From assembly GCA_024698505.1 (NCBI GenBank), contig JAILRE010000045.1:1-33421 (forward strand): 33,421 bases of DNA, written 5' to 3'. The stretch is from Clostridiales bacterium. Lineage in GTDB: Bacteria > Bacillota > Clostridia > Christensenellales > CAG-138. The notes beneath the pieces are model-generated. The model saw nothing but the letters and a program-made list of their open reading frames with translations. It was not told the DNA's origin and ran no database searches. The stretch's first letter is position 1; each line of letters starts with the position of its first letter. A program made the translations under genes and the position numbers. Of this stretch, positions 25,986 through 33,421 are shown in pieces.

Positions 25986-27533
25986 GTCTTGCTGAGGGGG
26001 TTCGAGCCTGTAATCTTTATCAAGAACGTCGACCTCCGGATCGAATCCGACCCATACGCAAATCCTTCTTGGGTGCATCCTGTAATTGGAGACTGCTACG
26101 GTAACGGGATCGCCGACGGGTTCGCCGTCCTTGTAGTACTGCTTATAAGAAATGTACTTGTATCCGGTCTTTTCCCTGTTCTTGATGTACCAATAGGGGG
26201 CTTCAAGCTCCTTGGTCTCTATATAGACGGTCTCGGTGGGAGGAATCTCCTCCTGAAGCTCGGAATAGAAATCGATGTAATCGAACTTCTCGGGGAAGGG
26301 CTCTCCCCAGATCTCGCAGCAGACCTCCTGCTTTTTCGAATCGACCCACATGAATATGTAAAGCGGGCTCTTCGTATTGTTTGCGAATTTGAAATCCGTG
26401 CCGCCGGTGTAGATAGTGGCGTCAAGGCCCCAGGGAACGTAGCCGACGTGGGATGAATGGTTGAGCCTGAATACGATCTTGAGGTCGGCCTTTACGACCG
26501 CGTTATAGAGAGTGCTCGATACGTGGCATACGCCGCCGCCGGGGGAGTCGACGCTGTTTGCGCCGCCGTTGACAAAGCCGGGAGCGGGGAGCCAGCCGCG
26601 AGCCTCGGTCCTGGGACCGAGGGTATCGTTCATCGAGAATATGTGATCCTTATTCGAAGAATCGCTCTTGTCCTTAGGAGGTAGAACGTATCCGTTGACA
26701 AGTGCGCAGGCTTTCTCGATATTGAAAACACGGTTGGGCGCGTTGTAATTGCCAAAGCCGTAGGAGCTTCTGTACTTGGATCTTAGGACGATCTTTCCTT
26801 CAAGATCGGAAAGCTTTACGTCGGGCTTCAAAACCTTGCCCTTGAGCACCACGGTGCCGTAATCTCCGCTTTCTGCTCTTGTGAGGATCTCTTCAATGGC
26901 TTCGTCCGTCTTTGCTTTGTAGCCCTTTTTGCCTTCTTTATATGTGAACCTTTCGCCTCCGTTATAAACGCTGTCGGGAACGGGATTGCAGGTGGCGTTC
27001 TTGGGCTTTACGTAGAGGGAATCGCCGATCTCTTTAACGGCTTCAGTTACCCTTTCGGCGTCGATCTCGACCTTGCAGTCGATATCGTATTCCTTGCCGT
27101 TCTTCGCAAGATCGTCGATCTGCTGACGGATGGATTCGAGCGAGCCTTCCGTTGCAAGCGCTATCGCTTTTTTAAGTATGCTGTCGGTATCGTAGGTTAC
27201 GGTAAAATAATCGAGGCCGATATCGAGCTTCTGATCGTCGCCGTATTCGAGTATAAAGCCGACGTCCTTTATAAGGTCGTCCTCAACGGGCTTAAGGGCT
27301 TCCTTGGCTTGGTCATAGGTCATGCCCCCTATCGAAACGCCGTTGATCTTTATGCCGTCATGAAAAACGCCGGTGGAAAGAAGCTCGCTTCTTTTGGCTT
27401 CCACTTCGGCGTTTATGCTGTTCACATATGAATCGAGTTCCTTGGGAAAAACACCGTTAACGTTCTTAACGATGAAGAATACAGCCGCTATACTCAATAC
27501 CGCCGTAACGGTATATTTTATGATCTTGCCCAT
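25980..27533 (-). CDS. VanW family protein with N-terminal membrane anchor and peptidoglycan-binding-like domains
   Basis: 517 residues from ATG at 27533, with GGAG 6 nt upstream; an in-frame TTG four codons earlier is less likely. One membrane span at about 5-23, then extracytoplasmic repeats of the PG_binding_4/YoaR kind (INGVSIGGMTYDQAKEALKP, about 67-86, and a second copy around 180-270). The VanW domain (about 290-420) has SMNDTLGPRT, APGFVNGG and GGGVCHVSSTLYNA, a highly conserved Cys-His block. VanW was named from vancomycin clusters, but its function is unknown and most members are not resistance genes. No van genes are nearby, so an envelope role is likely and resistance should not be inferred. 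Confidence 0.9.
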   Translation of the reverse strand: MGKIIKYTVTAVLSIAAVFFIVKNVNGVFPKELDSYVNSINAEVEAKRSELLSTGVFHDGIKINGVSIGGMTYDQAKEALKPVEDDLIKDVGFILEYGDDQKLDIGLDYFTVTYDTDSILKKAIALATEGSLESIRQQIDDLAKNGKEYDIDCKVEIDAERVTEAVKEIGDSLYVKPKNATCNPVPDSVYNGGERFTYKEGKKGYKAKTDEAIEEILTRAESGDYGTVVLKGKVLKPDVKLSDLEGKIVLRSKYRSSYGFGNYNAPNRVFNIEKACALVNGYVLPPKDKSDSSNKDHIFSMNDTLGPRTEARGWLPAPGFVNGGANSVDSPGGGVCHVSSTLYNAVVKADLKIVFRLNHSSHVGYVPWGLDATIYTGGTDFKFANNTKSPLYIFMWVDSKKQEVCCEIWGEPFPEKFDYIDFYSELQEEIPPTETVYIETKELEAPYWYIKNREKTGYKYISYKQYYKDGEPVGDPVTVAVSNYRMHPRRICVWVGFDPEVDVLDKDYRLEPPQQDS

Positions 27534-27563
27534 TTCATTCTCCAATCTGATCTTGCAGACAAT

Positions 27564-27592
27564 ATTATAACATAAGCTATTGTGAAAATGAA
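27564..27592 (-). promoter_or_regulatory. Promoter of the VanW family gene
   Basis: On the minus strand TATAAT (27569-27564) is preceded by TGT, making an extended -10; the -35 region TTCATT (27592-27587) is a poor match at 17-nt spacing. Confidence 0.5.
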
Positions 27593-27625
27593 CAGATCAG
27601 CAGAGGATCCGACAAGTATATTTGC

Positions 27626-28450
27626 TCAGCATCCGTGAAGCGCGGCTCCGATAGCCGTTGCAAACGCGGCGTGAGGGGGGAGTATGAACTCGTTGGGATA
27701 GAGCGCGGAGAAGGCCTCGCGCGTATCGTCTATCTGATGAAGCCCCGTCAGGGAACCGGTGAGCACTATCGGCCCGTCGGGAGTATCGGTTCCCCTCGCG
27801 GCGAATACGCCGAGAGTGAACACCGTCTGCAGGACCATGTTTACAAGACCGAGCGCGATATCGGCTTCCGTTGAATCGCTGTTGAGGTTTGCGAAGTTCG
27901 CCGCCGTGATATCGGAATGCAGGGTGGAAATACTCTGCTTTGTTATGGCGCCTATCGTCAGGTCGACGTTCTTAAGATTTCCTTTTTCGGCGAGCCTGCA
28001 CAGGGAATCGAAACCGTCGGCAGAGGTGAGTCTGCAGCCGAGACCGACCAAAGTACCGCCGCCGACGCCGCTGCCGCCGATGTGCATGAATTCGTTCCCC
28101 TTGGCTTTGACGAAGGCCGTGCCGGTACCCATGCTGACGACTATCGCCTGCTCAAGGCCTGAGAGCCACAGCCCGCCCTTGCCGATAGCCGAGAATTCCT
28201 CGACTTTGATCGTTGGGATCCCGTAAATGCTGCCGGAGAGGTACGAGCTTCCAACGCCCGTTATATAGATCTTTTCAACGTCCGAAAGAGGGAGGCCGTT
28301 TGTATCCATATAATTGCCGAGCGCGCCGTAAAGCGAGGTAAGCTGATCGTAAGCCTTGACCATCATGGTCGAGATCAGCTCGCGGTTGGGACGCATGCCG
28401 ACGATCTTGGTCGTGGAGCCGCCAACGTCAATACCCAAAATAATGCCCAT
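27626..28450 (-). CDS. coaW: Type II pantothenate kinase
   Basis: 274 residues from ATG at 28450, 10 nt after AAAGG; a TTG six codons upstream is an alternative. It has an ASKHA fold with phosphate-1 loop GIDVGGSTTKIVG near residues 6-18, VEEFSAIGKGG (catalytic Glu region), VSMGTGTAFV and GGSGVGGGTLVGLG. It phosphorylates pantothenate, the first step of CoA synthesis. Type II enzymes are typical of staphylococci and some Bacilli and Clostridia and are little inhibited by CoA. It stands alone with its own promoter. Confidence 0.93.
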   Translation of the reverse strand: MGIILGIDVGGSTTKIVGMRPNRELISTMMVKAYDQLTSLYGALGNYMDTNGLPLSDVEKIYITGVGSSYLSGSIYGIPTIKVEEFSAIGKGGLWLSGLEQAIVVSMGTGTAFVKAKGNEFMHIGGSGVGGGTLVGLGCRLTSADGFDSLCRLAEKGNLKNVDLTIGAITKQSISTLHSDITAANFANLNSDSTEADIALGLVNMVLQTVFTLGVFAARGTDTPDGPIVLTGSLTGLHQIDDTREAFSALYPNEFILPPHAAFATAIGAALHGC

Positions 28451-28489
28451 TTGAACAGAACCTTTCAAATTATTCTATCGGTCAAGACA

Positions 28490-28519
28490 ATTATACAACG
28501 AACGGGACCATTTTGTAAA
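28490..28519 (-). promoter_or_regulatory. Promoter of coaW
   Basis: On the minus strand TTTACA (28519-28514), 18-nt spacer, TATAAT (28495-28490). It starts just after the stop codon of the upstream gene. Confidence 0.65.
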
Positions 28520-28524
28520 GCGCG

Positions 28525-29385
28525 TTATTCTGCGTTTTCAGCCCTCAGCCCGGTAAGGCTCTGGATGGTCGCAAGCTCGTAGGTCGGGAACCTGAAAGCG
28601 AATTCGTCGCCCTGCAGCGTGAAGCGAAGAACGCAGTAGGAACGGAGCCAGATCCTTCCGAGATTGTCCTCCTTGGGATAGACGAAATCCTTATATGCTT
28701 CGTCCGTAAAAGGCTCTTCCTTGATCCATTCGGACATATACATCCTCTTATTAACGATATCAATGCTCTTGAGATCGGAGAAACGGATATCGAACCTCGA
28801 ATATGCGTCCGCAATGCAGAAGCATCCGTTCTCAACAAAGACGTAGTTAGACACGGTCATATAATGCCCCATGAGGGTTTCTATGATTTTGTTCTCGCCT
28901 TCCTTGGACTTGTACTTGTAAGTGAAGGCGTCGATATTTACAGCGCCGTCGGGAATACTCAGCATCCTGCGGGATTCTTCCATTACGCCGTTGACGTCTT
29001 CCGAGACCTTCTCAAGCTCGCCGGAGGACTCGAATTCCTTTTTCTTTCTTTGCGCAAGAACGGTGAGAACGATCCACGCCAGGCCCGTTATCAAGGCCGA
29101 AACAAACAGCCACGGAGCGTTTTTGAACATCTGCGATAAGGAGAGATCGCCTATGTTCCTTATGATGCCTGCGACCGTAACCAAAACGAGAGCCGCGCAG
29201 ATCCATCTGGCGATCCTGAGAGCAAGGGGGAGCTCGGCTTTTTCATCGGCGGCATAAGCGTCGATGACTGCGGAATCGATCTCCTCGCGCTTCTCCTCGG
29301 AGATCTTTTTTGTTTCATAGCTTACGCTGTCGAAATCATCGTTGTTTTTGACGGTCGTGACGTCAATACCGTACAGTTCTTTCAT
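28525..29385 (-). CDS. Unidentified membrane protein with two spans
   Basis: 286 residues from ATG at 29385, chosen because AAAGGA lies just upstream; a longer reading from 29466 begins before the promoter. I do not recognise a family. The N terminus is short and acidic (about 1-55), followed by two membrane spans (about 57-77 and 91-112) joined by a short loop, a charged region, and a C-terminal soluble part of about 170 residues. Its pattern FVENGCFCIADAYSRFDIRFSDLKSIDI and LRFTLQGDEFAFRFPT is reminiscent of a bacterial PH-like domain (tentative). Flanking genes do not suggest a function. Confidence 0.8.
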   Translation of the reverse strand: MKELYGIDVTTVKNNDDFDSVSYETKKISEEKREEIDSAVIDAYAADEKAELPLALRIARWICAALVLVTVAGIIRNIGDLSLSQMFKNAPWLFVSALITGLAWIVLTVLAQRKKKEFESSGELEKVSEDVNGVMEESRRMLSIPDGAVNIDAFTYKYKSKEGENKIIETLMGHYMTVSNYVFVENGCFCIADAYSRFDIRFSDLKSIDIVNKRMYMSEWIKEEPFTDEAYKDFVYPKEDNLGRIWLRSYCVLRFTLQGDEFAFRFPTYELATIQSLTGLRAENAE

Positions 29386-29437
29386 GCTTTCCTTTCCGCG
29401 GGATTCTTTTGCCGCATCAAGTATTATCTTTAAGAGA

Positions 29438-29466
29438 AGTATAACACCCCGGGTTCGCTTCGGCAA
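29438..29466 (-). promoter_or_regulatory. Promoter of the unidentified membrane protein gene
   Basis: On the minus strand TTGCCG (29466-29461), 17-nt spacer, TATACT (29443-29438) with TGT directly upstream (extended -10). Confidence 0.5.
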
Positions 29467-29501
29467 TGTACGCTAAGTAAAAAACACGTAAAATTTCAGT
29501 A

Positions 29502-29529
29502 TTGACAATTGCGTGAAATGATGTATAAT
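29502..29529 (+). promoter_or_regulatory. Promoter of tRNA-Tyr
   Basis: Perfect TTGACA (29502-29507), 16-nt spacer, perfect TATAAT (29524-29529), 21 nt before the tRNA gene. Confidence 0.82.
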
Positions 29530-29550
29530 AGCACCGTTGCAAATGAATAC

Positions 29551-29635
29551 GGACGGGTTCCCGAGCGGCCAAAGGGAGCGGACTGTAAATCCGTTGTCAC
29601 AGACTACGATGGTTCGAATCCATCCCCGTCCACCA
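29551..29635 (+). tRNA. trnY: tRNA-Tyr (anticodon GTA)
   Basis: 85 nt including encoded CCA. Acceptor GGACGGG pairs with CCCGTCC, followed by A and CCA. Anticodon stem GCGGA/TCCGT closes the loop CTGTAAA with anticodon GTA. A long variable arm (type II, as expected for bacterial Tyr) and the T-arm GATGG-TTCGAAT-CCATC are present. It is a single gene with its own promoter and terminator, not part of a tRNA cluster. Confidence 0.97.
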
Positions 29636-29721
29636 AAGAAAAAGCAGGCTCAGCCTGCTTTTTCTTTGGTCATTTTAAAGATGGATTGAAGGGCGGCAGT
29701 GAATGACCGTCCGGCGGACGG
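29615..29721 (+). repeat. Direct repeat, copy 1 (tRNA-Tyr 3' end, terminator and downstream stem)
   Basis: Covers the last 21 nt of tRNA-Tyr, the terminator, a GATGGATT segment complementary to the T-arm AATCCATC, and the left part of a GC-rich hairpin. It matches 29753-29859 at 100 of 107 positions by my count, without gaps. Confidence 0.9.
29633..29669 (+). terminator. Rho-independent terminator of tRNA-Tyr
   Basis: A perfect 17-bp stem (29633-29649 with 29653-29669) around the loop TCA. The T-rich tract CTTTTTCTTT forms the 3' arm. The stem starts at the CCA end of the tRNA, so terminator and mature 3' end share bases. Confidence 0.85.
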
Positions 29722-29733
29722 TCAGAGCCGCCC
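29691..29733 (+). repeat. GC-rich two-step hairpin
   Basis: GGGCGGC (29691-29697) pairs with GCCGCCC (29727-29733); inside it TGACCGTCC pairs with GGACGGTCA around GGC. A further CCGCC/GGCGG hairpin follows at about 29738-29750. These look like REP-like palindromic DNA. No protein-coding content is seen. Confidence 0.7.
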
Positions 29734-29752
29734 CGGACCGCCCGCAGGCGGG

Positions 29753-29859
29753 CGAATCCATCCCCGTCCACCAAAGAAAATGCAGGCAAAGCCTGCTTTT
29801 TCTTTGGTCAAGATAAAGATGGATTGAAGGGCGGCAGTGAATGACCGTCCGGTGGACGG
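29753..29859 (+). repeat. Direct repeat, copy 2 (tRNA-Tyr 3' fragment with degenerate terminator)
   Basis: Begins with the same 21-nt tRNA-Tyr 3' end, including CCA, but without the rest of a tRNA. It then repeats the terminator with one stem mismatch (29771-29807), the GATGGATT segment and the GC-rich hairpin start. After 29859 the sequences diverge. The 339-bp stretch from the tRNA to the next gene holds only these repeats and the promoter at 29886. Confidence 0.9.
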
Positions 29860-29885
29860 ACACGGTCAGATTAATTTCATAATGA

Positions 29886-29914
29886 TTGATATTTCTCGTA
29901 TTTCATGCTACAAT
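29886..29914 (+). promoter_or_regulatory. Promoter of the YwaF-like gene
   Basis: TTGATA (29886-29891), 17-nt spacer, TACAAT (29909-29914) preceded by TGC (extended -10). Confidence 0.65.
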
Positions 29915-29974
29915 AACCATGATCGCTCGGCAAAACATCAACTTCTGCCGATTTGAATTTGAAAGGGAGATAAT

Positions 29975-30763
29975 ATGTGCCCATACGGATTCTTCGATTA
30001 CAAATACAATATCAAGGGTTTTGAATCAGACCTATTTTCTGTTGAGCATATAGTTTATATCGTACTCGTTTTCATACTGGGTATAGGAGTACCGTACCTT
30101 TTCAGAAAAGCGAGGCACAGCAGGATCTCGGTCTTGCTGAAAGTCTTATCCTTGTTTGCCTTGGTGCTCGAGATAGCCAAGATCTCATGGGAAAGCTACT
30201 ATGACATAACCACCGGCAGGGGCTTCAATTATCAGGGCATACTGCCGATATACACCTGTTCGCTTTTCATTTACACACTTCTTGCCGCCGCTTGGTGCAG
30301 GGGCAAGGCTAAGGATGCGTCGCTTGCTTTTTTAACGACCATAAGTCTGCTGTACGGCGCTATCGGGGTCGTCTACTGCAACGGGCTGAACTTCTATCCG
30401 TTTTGGACATTCGGCGCATTCTATTCGCTGTTTTTCCATTCGTCTATGTTCATAACGGGAGTGCTCCTTCTTATGACAGGCTATAAAAAGCTTGAATGGA
30501 AGGACATTTTCCTTTCATTTATTCCGATAGTTCTTCTTTCAATAATAGCTATACCGATCGACTATGCTTTCAAGGTCGATTATATGCTGCTGTACAGCGG
30601 CTCGGGAGTTCCTATTTATCAGGACGTCTCCGCAAGGCTCGGAGAAATGGGCCTGAGGCCGCTTTACACGGCTTTGATGCTCATAACACATATTCCCCTG
30701 GCTGCGCTCGTGACAGGCATCTACAAGCTTCTGCGAGGCGGAAAACGAAAGGCTGAGAGCTGA
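29975..30763 (+). CDS. YwaF/TIGR02206-like integral membrane protein
   Basis: 262 residues with about seven membrane spans. The segment ISWESYYDITTGRGFNYQGILPIYTCSLFIYT fits the YwaF (TMEM164-like) family, where a LPLHLCS-type motif is typical; here it reads LPIYTCS. The function of bacterial members is unknown. The ATG follows AAGGGAG by about 6 nt. It has its own promoter and a terminator-like hairpin downstream, so it is probably a single-gene unit. Confidence 0.75.
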   Translation: MCPYGFFDYKYNIKGFESDLFSVEHIVYIVLVFILGIGVPYLFRKARHSRISVLLKVLSLFALVLEIAKISWESYYDITTGRGFNYQGILPIYTCSLFIYTLLAAAWCRGKAKDASLAFLTTISLLYGAIGVVYCNGLNFYPFWTFGAFYSLFFHSSMFITGVLLLMTGYKKLEWKDIFLSFIPIVLLSIIAIPIDYAFKVDYMLLYSGSGVPIYQDVSARLGEMGLRPLYTALMLITHIPLAALVTGIYKLLRGGKRKAES

Positions 30764-30770
30764 TACCCAC

Positions 30771-30798
30771 AAGGCTGCGCGTCATGAAGCGCGGCCTT
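30771..30798 (+). terminator. Terminator-like hairpin between the YwaF-like gene and recD2
   Basis: AAGGCTGCGC pairs with GCGCGGCCTT (one T-G wobble) around an 8-nt loop; the following TATTGTTGTTG is only moderately T-rich. Confidence 0.55.
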
Positions 30799-30806
30799 TA
30801 TTGTTG

Positions 30807-30835
30807 TTGCCATTCTTACGATAAAATGGTATAAT
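30807..30835 (+). promoter_or_regulatory. Promoter of recD2-comF
   Basis: TTGCCA (30807-30812), 17-nt spacer, perfect TATAAT (30830-30835). Only 6 nt separate the -10 box from the recD2 ATG, so the transcript probably starts at the start codon itself. Confidence 0.75.
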
Positions 30836-30841
30836 ACGCAC

Positions 30842-33058
30842 ATGCGGATCAAGGCTACGGTCAACAGAATAAAGTACAGAGGTGACAGCGGTTGGACTGT
30901 CATCGATTTTGTTGATGAAACGAATATGCGCTTCACGGGAACGGGCATGATGCCATCGGCCTTCGAGGGGGAAAAGCTCGAGCTGACGGGGGAGTGGACC
31001 GTTCATAAGACTTACGGAAGACAGTTCGGAGTGCAATCATACGAGTCGGTCGCTCCCGATTCCACTGAGGCGCTTTTCAGATATCTTTCTAGCGGCCTCG
31101 TAAAGGGAGTGGGCCTTCCCACCGCAAATGCTATCATTAAAAAGTTCGGCGAGGATTCGCTCGATATCATCGAACACGATTACAAAAAGCTCGAACTTAT
31201 ACCCGGGATAGGCAAGGTCAAATCCCAAATGATCCACGATTCCTTTATGGAGAAGCGCGCCGTTCAGGATATCTATATGGCCATGCAGCAGCTCGGCTTT
31301 TCCATCAATCAAACGTCGCGCATACATAAGCTATACGGCGACGGATGCGTTCAGATGATAAAGGATAATCCTTACAGGCTCATCGAGGACGTCGATTCCA
31401 TCGGTTTCAAAACAGCGGATAAGATCGCGCAGAACGCCGGCTTCGATCATGATTCACCCTTCAGGATCAAAGCCGGAATAAGGCATGCACTTAACGAAGC
31501 GAGGAACGACGGAAACACCTGCCTTCCGCGGGAGCTTCTTATCAAACGCGCATCGGAAGACATACTCGGAGTCGACTTGCTACCTGTCGAAACTGCGCTT
31601 GACGAGATGACGGTAAACGGGGAGCTTGTTGAGAAGCATATAAACGGAGAGGATCTTGTATTTCTCTCATATCTGCATTATCAGGAGCTTCACAGCGCCG
31701 TATGCCTTTACGATCTTTACACCAACGCCAAGGTGCTGCCAATGTTCGATATCGACGGCGAGATCGAAAGGCTTGAAAAAAAGCACTGTCTTGAGCTTGA
31801 CGAGAAGCAGAGGAACGCCGTTAAAGGCGCAGTTGAAGAAGGCGTAATAGTTATTACCGGCGGCCCCGGCACGGGCAAAACGACTATACTCAGCTTCATT
31901 ATCGAAATAATGGAGAATATGGAGCTGAGCCTTGAACTTGCCGCTCCCACGGGCAGGGCGGCAAAACGCATCAGCGACACTACCGGAAGAGAAGCACGAA
32001 CTATCCACCGGCTCCTTGAATACGGCGGATATGAAAACGACGGCTTTGCAAAGGATGAGACCGATCCCATAGAGGCGGACGCCGTGATTATCGACGAAAT
32101 GAGCATGGTCGATATAGGGCTGTTCCATTCTCTGCTGAAGGCTATTCCGCAGGGGACGAGACTGATAATGGTCGGCGATTTCGATCAGCTGCCTCCCGTT
32201 GGCGCGGGAAACGTTCTTCGGGACATAATACTTTCCGAAACCGTTCCCGTCGTACGATTGACCGACATCTATCGGCAGGCCGGCCGAAGCATGATAGTCG
32301 TCAACGCGCACAGGATCAATAACGGAATGATCCCCGTTGTCGACAGCCGCGAATCGGATTTCATATTCATAAGCCGTCCCGGTATGGAGGAAGCCCTCGA
32401 CACGGTGATATCGATGTGCAGGCAATTCTCCGAAACGGGCAGCGAAGGCGAGTTCCAGGTGCTCGCTCCGATGAAATCCAATATCCTCGGCGTTGCAAAC
32501 CTTAATCTCAGAATACAGGAAGCGATCAATCCGCCTTCTCCCGACAAAGCGGAGAAGCAATACGGCGAGACCGTATTCCGCGTGGGAGACAGGGTGATGC
32601 AGACGCGAAACAATTATAAGATGGAGTGGAAACGCAGCAGATTCGGCGTTCCTCAGGAGGACGGAGCAGGCGTTTTCAACGGTGATATCGGCACCGTAAT
32701 GGGGATAACCGGCGGGGGAATGAAGATCAGCATATTGTTTGACGACGAGCGGCTTGCGGAATACTCCGGCGCGGACCTTGACGATATCGAGCTTGCGTAC
32801 GCCGTATCGATACATAAGAGCCAGGGCAGCGAATTCTCCACCGTGATACTGCCGCTCGTTTACGGCCCGCCCATGCTTATGAACAGGAACATCCTTTATA
32901 CGGCTGTCACGAGAGCGCGGAACCGCGTCTACATCGTCGGCACGGCTAAATGCGTTGAGGCGATGGTAAGAAACACCATGAGCGCAAAAAGGTACAGCGC
33001 TCTGGAAGCATTTCTTCGTCAAATGAAGGATTCCGAATCCGAAACGGAGCTTTTGTGA
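30842..33058 (+). CDS. recD2: ATP-dependent 5'-3' DNA helicase RecD2
   Basis: 738 residues, typical for RecD2 (RecD-like without RecBC). The N-terminal OB-type region includes GEWTVHKTYGRQFGVQSYE. Helix-hairpin-helix segments such as LIPGIGKVK and SSGLVKGVGLPTANAII cover about 80-200. The SF1B helicase core has Walker A GGPGTGKTT at 340-348, IIDEMSMVD at about 416-424, MVGDFDQLPPVGAG, and near the end YAVSIHKSQGSEF and YTAVTRAR. RecD2 helps genome stability and mismatch and replication repair. The ATG at 30842 lacks an SD but gives the family N terminus. comF begins 1 nt after its stop. Confidence 0.94.
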   Translation: MRIKATVNRIKYRGDSGWTVIDFVDETNMRFTGTGMMPSAFEGEKLELTGEWTVHKTYGRQFGVQSYESVAPDSTEALFRYLSSGLVKGVGLPTANAIIKKFGEDSLDIIEHDYKKLELIPGIGKVKSQMIHDSFMEKRAVQDIYMAMQQLGFSINQTSRIHKLYGDGCVQMIKDNPYRLIEDVDSIGFKTADKIAQNAGFDHDSPFRIKAGIRHALNEARNDGNTCLPRELLIKRASEDILGVDLLPVETALDEMTVNGELVEKHINGEDLVFLSYLHYQELHSAVCLYDLYTNAKVLPMFDIDGEIERLEKKHCLELDEKQRNAVKGAVEEGVIVITGGPGTGKTTILSFIIEIMENMELSLELAAPTGRAAKRISDTTGREARTIHRLLEYGGYENDGFAKDETDPIEADAVIIDEMSMVDIGLFHSLLKAIPQGTRLIMVGDFDQLPPVGAGNVLRDIILSETVPVVRLTDIYRQAGRSMIVVNAHRINNGMIPVVDSRESDFIFISRPGMEEALDTVISMCRQFSETGSEGEFQVLAPMKSNILGVANLNLRIQEAINPPSPDKAEKQYGETVFRVGDRVMQTRNNYKMEWKRSRFGVPQEDGAGVFNGDIGTVMGITGGGMKISILFDDERLAEYSGADLDDIELAYAVSIHKSQGSEFSTVILPLVYGPPMLMNRNILYTAVTRARNRVYIVGTAKCVEAMVRNTMSAKRYSALEAFLRQMKDSESETELL

Positions 33059-33059
33059 T

Positions 33060-33421
33060 ATGAACGGCTTTGTTAAAAAGCTATTGCGGTCGCTCTTTCC
33101 CGACGACGCGGTATGCGCCTCGTGCGGCAGGGAAGCCGTATTGGACGAGGGCGGCCTTTGCGAGGAATGCCGACAGGGAATAGAACTGTTCGTTGCCGCT
33201 CCTCCGCCCGATAACACGGACGGCTACACGGCTCCGTTCGTCTATAACGACGTATCTTCGAGAATGGTGAAAAGGCTGAAGTACAACGGAGCGAAATATG
33301 AGGCGAAGATACTCGCAAGGTTCATAGACATCCCCTCGGTTTGGAAGATCGACGCCGTGGTGCCGGTACCTTTGCACTGCAAAAGGATCAAAAAGCGCGG
33401 CTTCAATCAAAGCGAGCTTAT
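33060..33421 (+). CDS. comF: ComF family phosphoribosyltransferase-like protein, N-terminal part (runs off the right edge)
   Basis: 120 codons are visible from the ATG at 33060, 1 nt after the recD2 stop. An N-terminal zinc ribbon has Cys19-x2-Cys22 and Cys34-x2-Cys37. Then comes FVYNDVSSRMVKRLKYNGAKYEA and the phosphoribosyltransferase start VVPVPLHCKRIKKRGFNQSEL. ComF proteins are needed for DNA uptake in transformation in competent Firmicutes; the biochemical role is uncertain. recD2-comF pairs are common in Clostridia. The C-terminal part is beyond the window. Confidence 0.93.
   Translation, partial: MNGFVKKLLRSLFPDDAVCASCGREAVLDEGGLCEECRQGIELFVAAPPPDNTDGYTAPFVYNDVSSRMVKRLKYNGAKYEAKILARFIDIPSVWKIDAVVPVPLHCKRIKKRGFNQSEL

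Noticed and set aside
25980-27533. VanW gene as a sign of vancomycin resistance
   Set aside because: No vanA/B ligase, vanH, vanX or two-component regulator nearby; VanW-domain proteins are widespread in Clostridia without resistance.
29509-29706. A 65-codon open frame across tRNA-Tyr
   Set aside because: Its translation comes from the tRNA gene and terminator; this is a known type of false prediction.
31667-33217. A 516-codon open frame on the minus strand opposite recD2 and comF
   Set aside because: Antisense to recD2 and comF, no ribosome binding site or family features.

Overview
This 33.4 kb window looks like a chromosomal core region of an endospore-forming member of the Clostridia (Firmicutes). 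The case rests on gene order and content. The order ylxM-ffh-rpsP-khpA-rimM-trmD-rplS-rbgA-rnhB, followed later by dprA-topA-trmFO-hslV-hslU, follows the well-known Bacillus subtilis order. Spore-type genes (spoVAD, spoVAE, a SleB-like hydrolase), a VanW-family protein, a type II pantothenate kinase and recD2-comF all fit the same group. I cannot name a genus; an uncultured gut-type clostridium is an inference.

Layout. Positions 1-2314, minus strand: plsX, acpP, rnc and the first 60 codons of smc (cut by the left edge), with promoters before plsX and acpP. At 2315-2496 a divergent promoter region carries a perfect 12-bp inverted repeat at the start of the ffh-operon transcript. Positions 2497-8443, plus strand: a translation, protein-targeting and ribosome-assembly block, with a separate promoter and leader for rplS. 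Positions 8514-13962: a three-gene surface-glycosylation island made of two GT-C membrane glycosyltransferases, each with a related N-terminal carbohydrate-binding-like domain, and a GtrA flippase-like protein. It interrupts the housekeeping order. Positions 13966-24480: comM, dprA, topA, trmFO, hslV, hslU, a lipoprotein with a Thr-Pro repeat linker and a SleB-like hydrolase domain, trmL and eda, closed by a strong terminator. Positions 24583-25985: spoVAD-spoVAE. Positions 25980-29385, minus strand: a VanW-family protein, type II pantothenate kinase and an unidentified two-TM protein, each with its own promoter. Positions 29502-29870: a tRNA-Tyr gene, its terminator, and an imperfect 107-bp duplication of the tRNA 3' end plus terminator. 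Positions 29975-33421: a YwaF-like membrane protein, recD2 (apparently leaderless) and the start of comF.

How the genes work together. plsX/acpP serve phospholipid synthesis. Ffh, S16, L19, RimM, TrmD, RbgA, RNase III, TrmFO and TrmL serve protein targeting, ribosome maturation and tRNA modification. SMC, TopA, DprA, ComM, RNase HII, RecD2 and ComF handle DNA. HslUV is a protease. The most interesting part is the PMT/GT-C/GtrA island. Its likely job is to transfer sugar to extracytoplasmic proteins or the envelope, and the Thr-Pro-rich lipoprotein encoded 8 kb downstream is a plausible substrate (inference).
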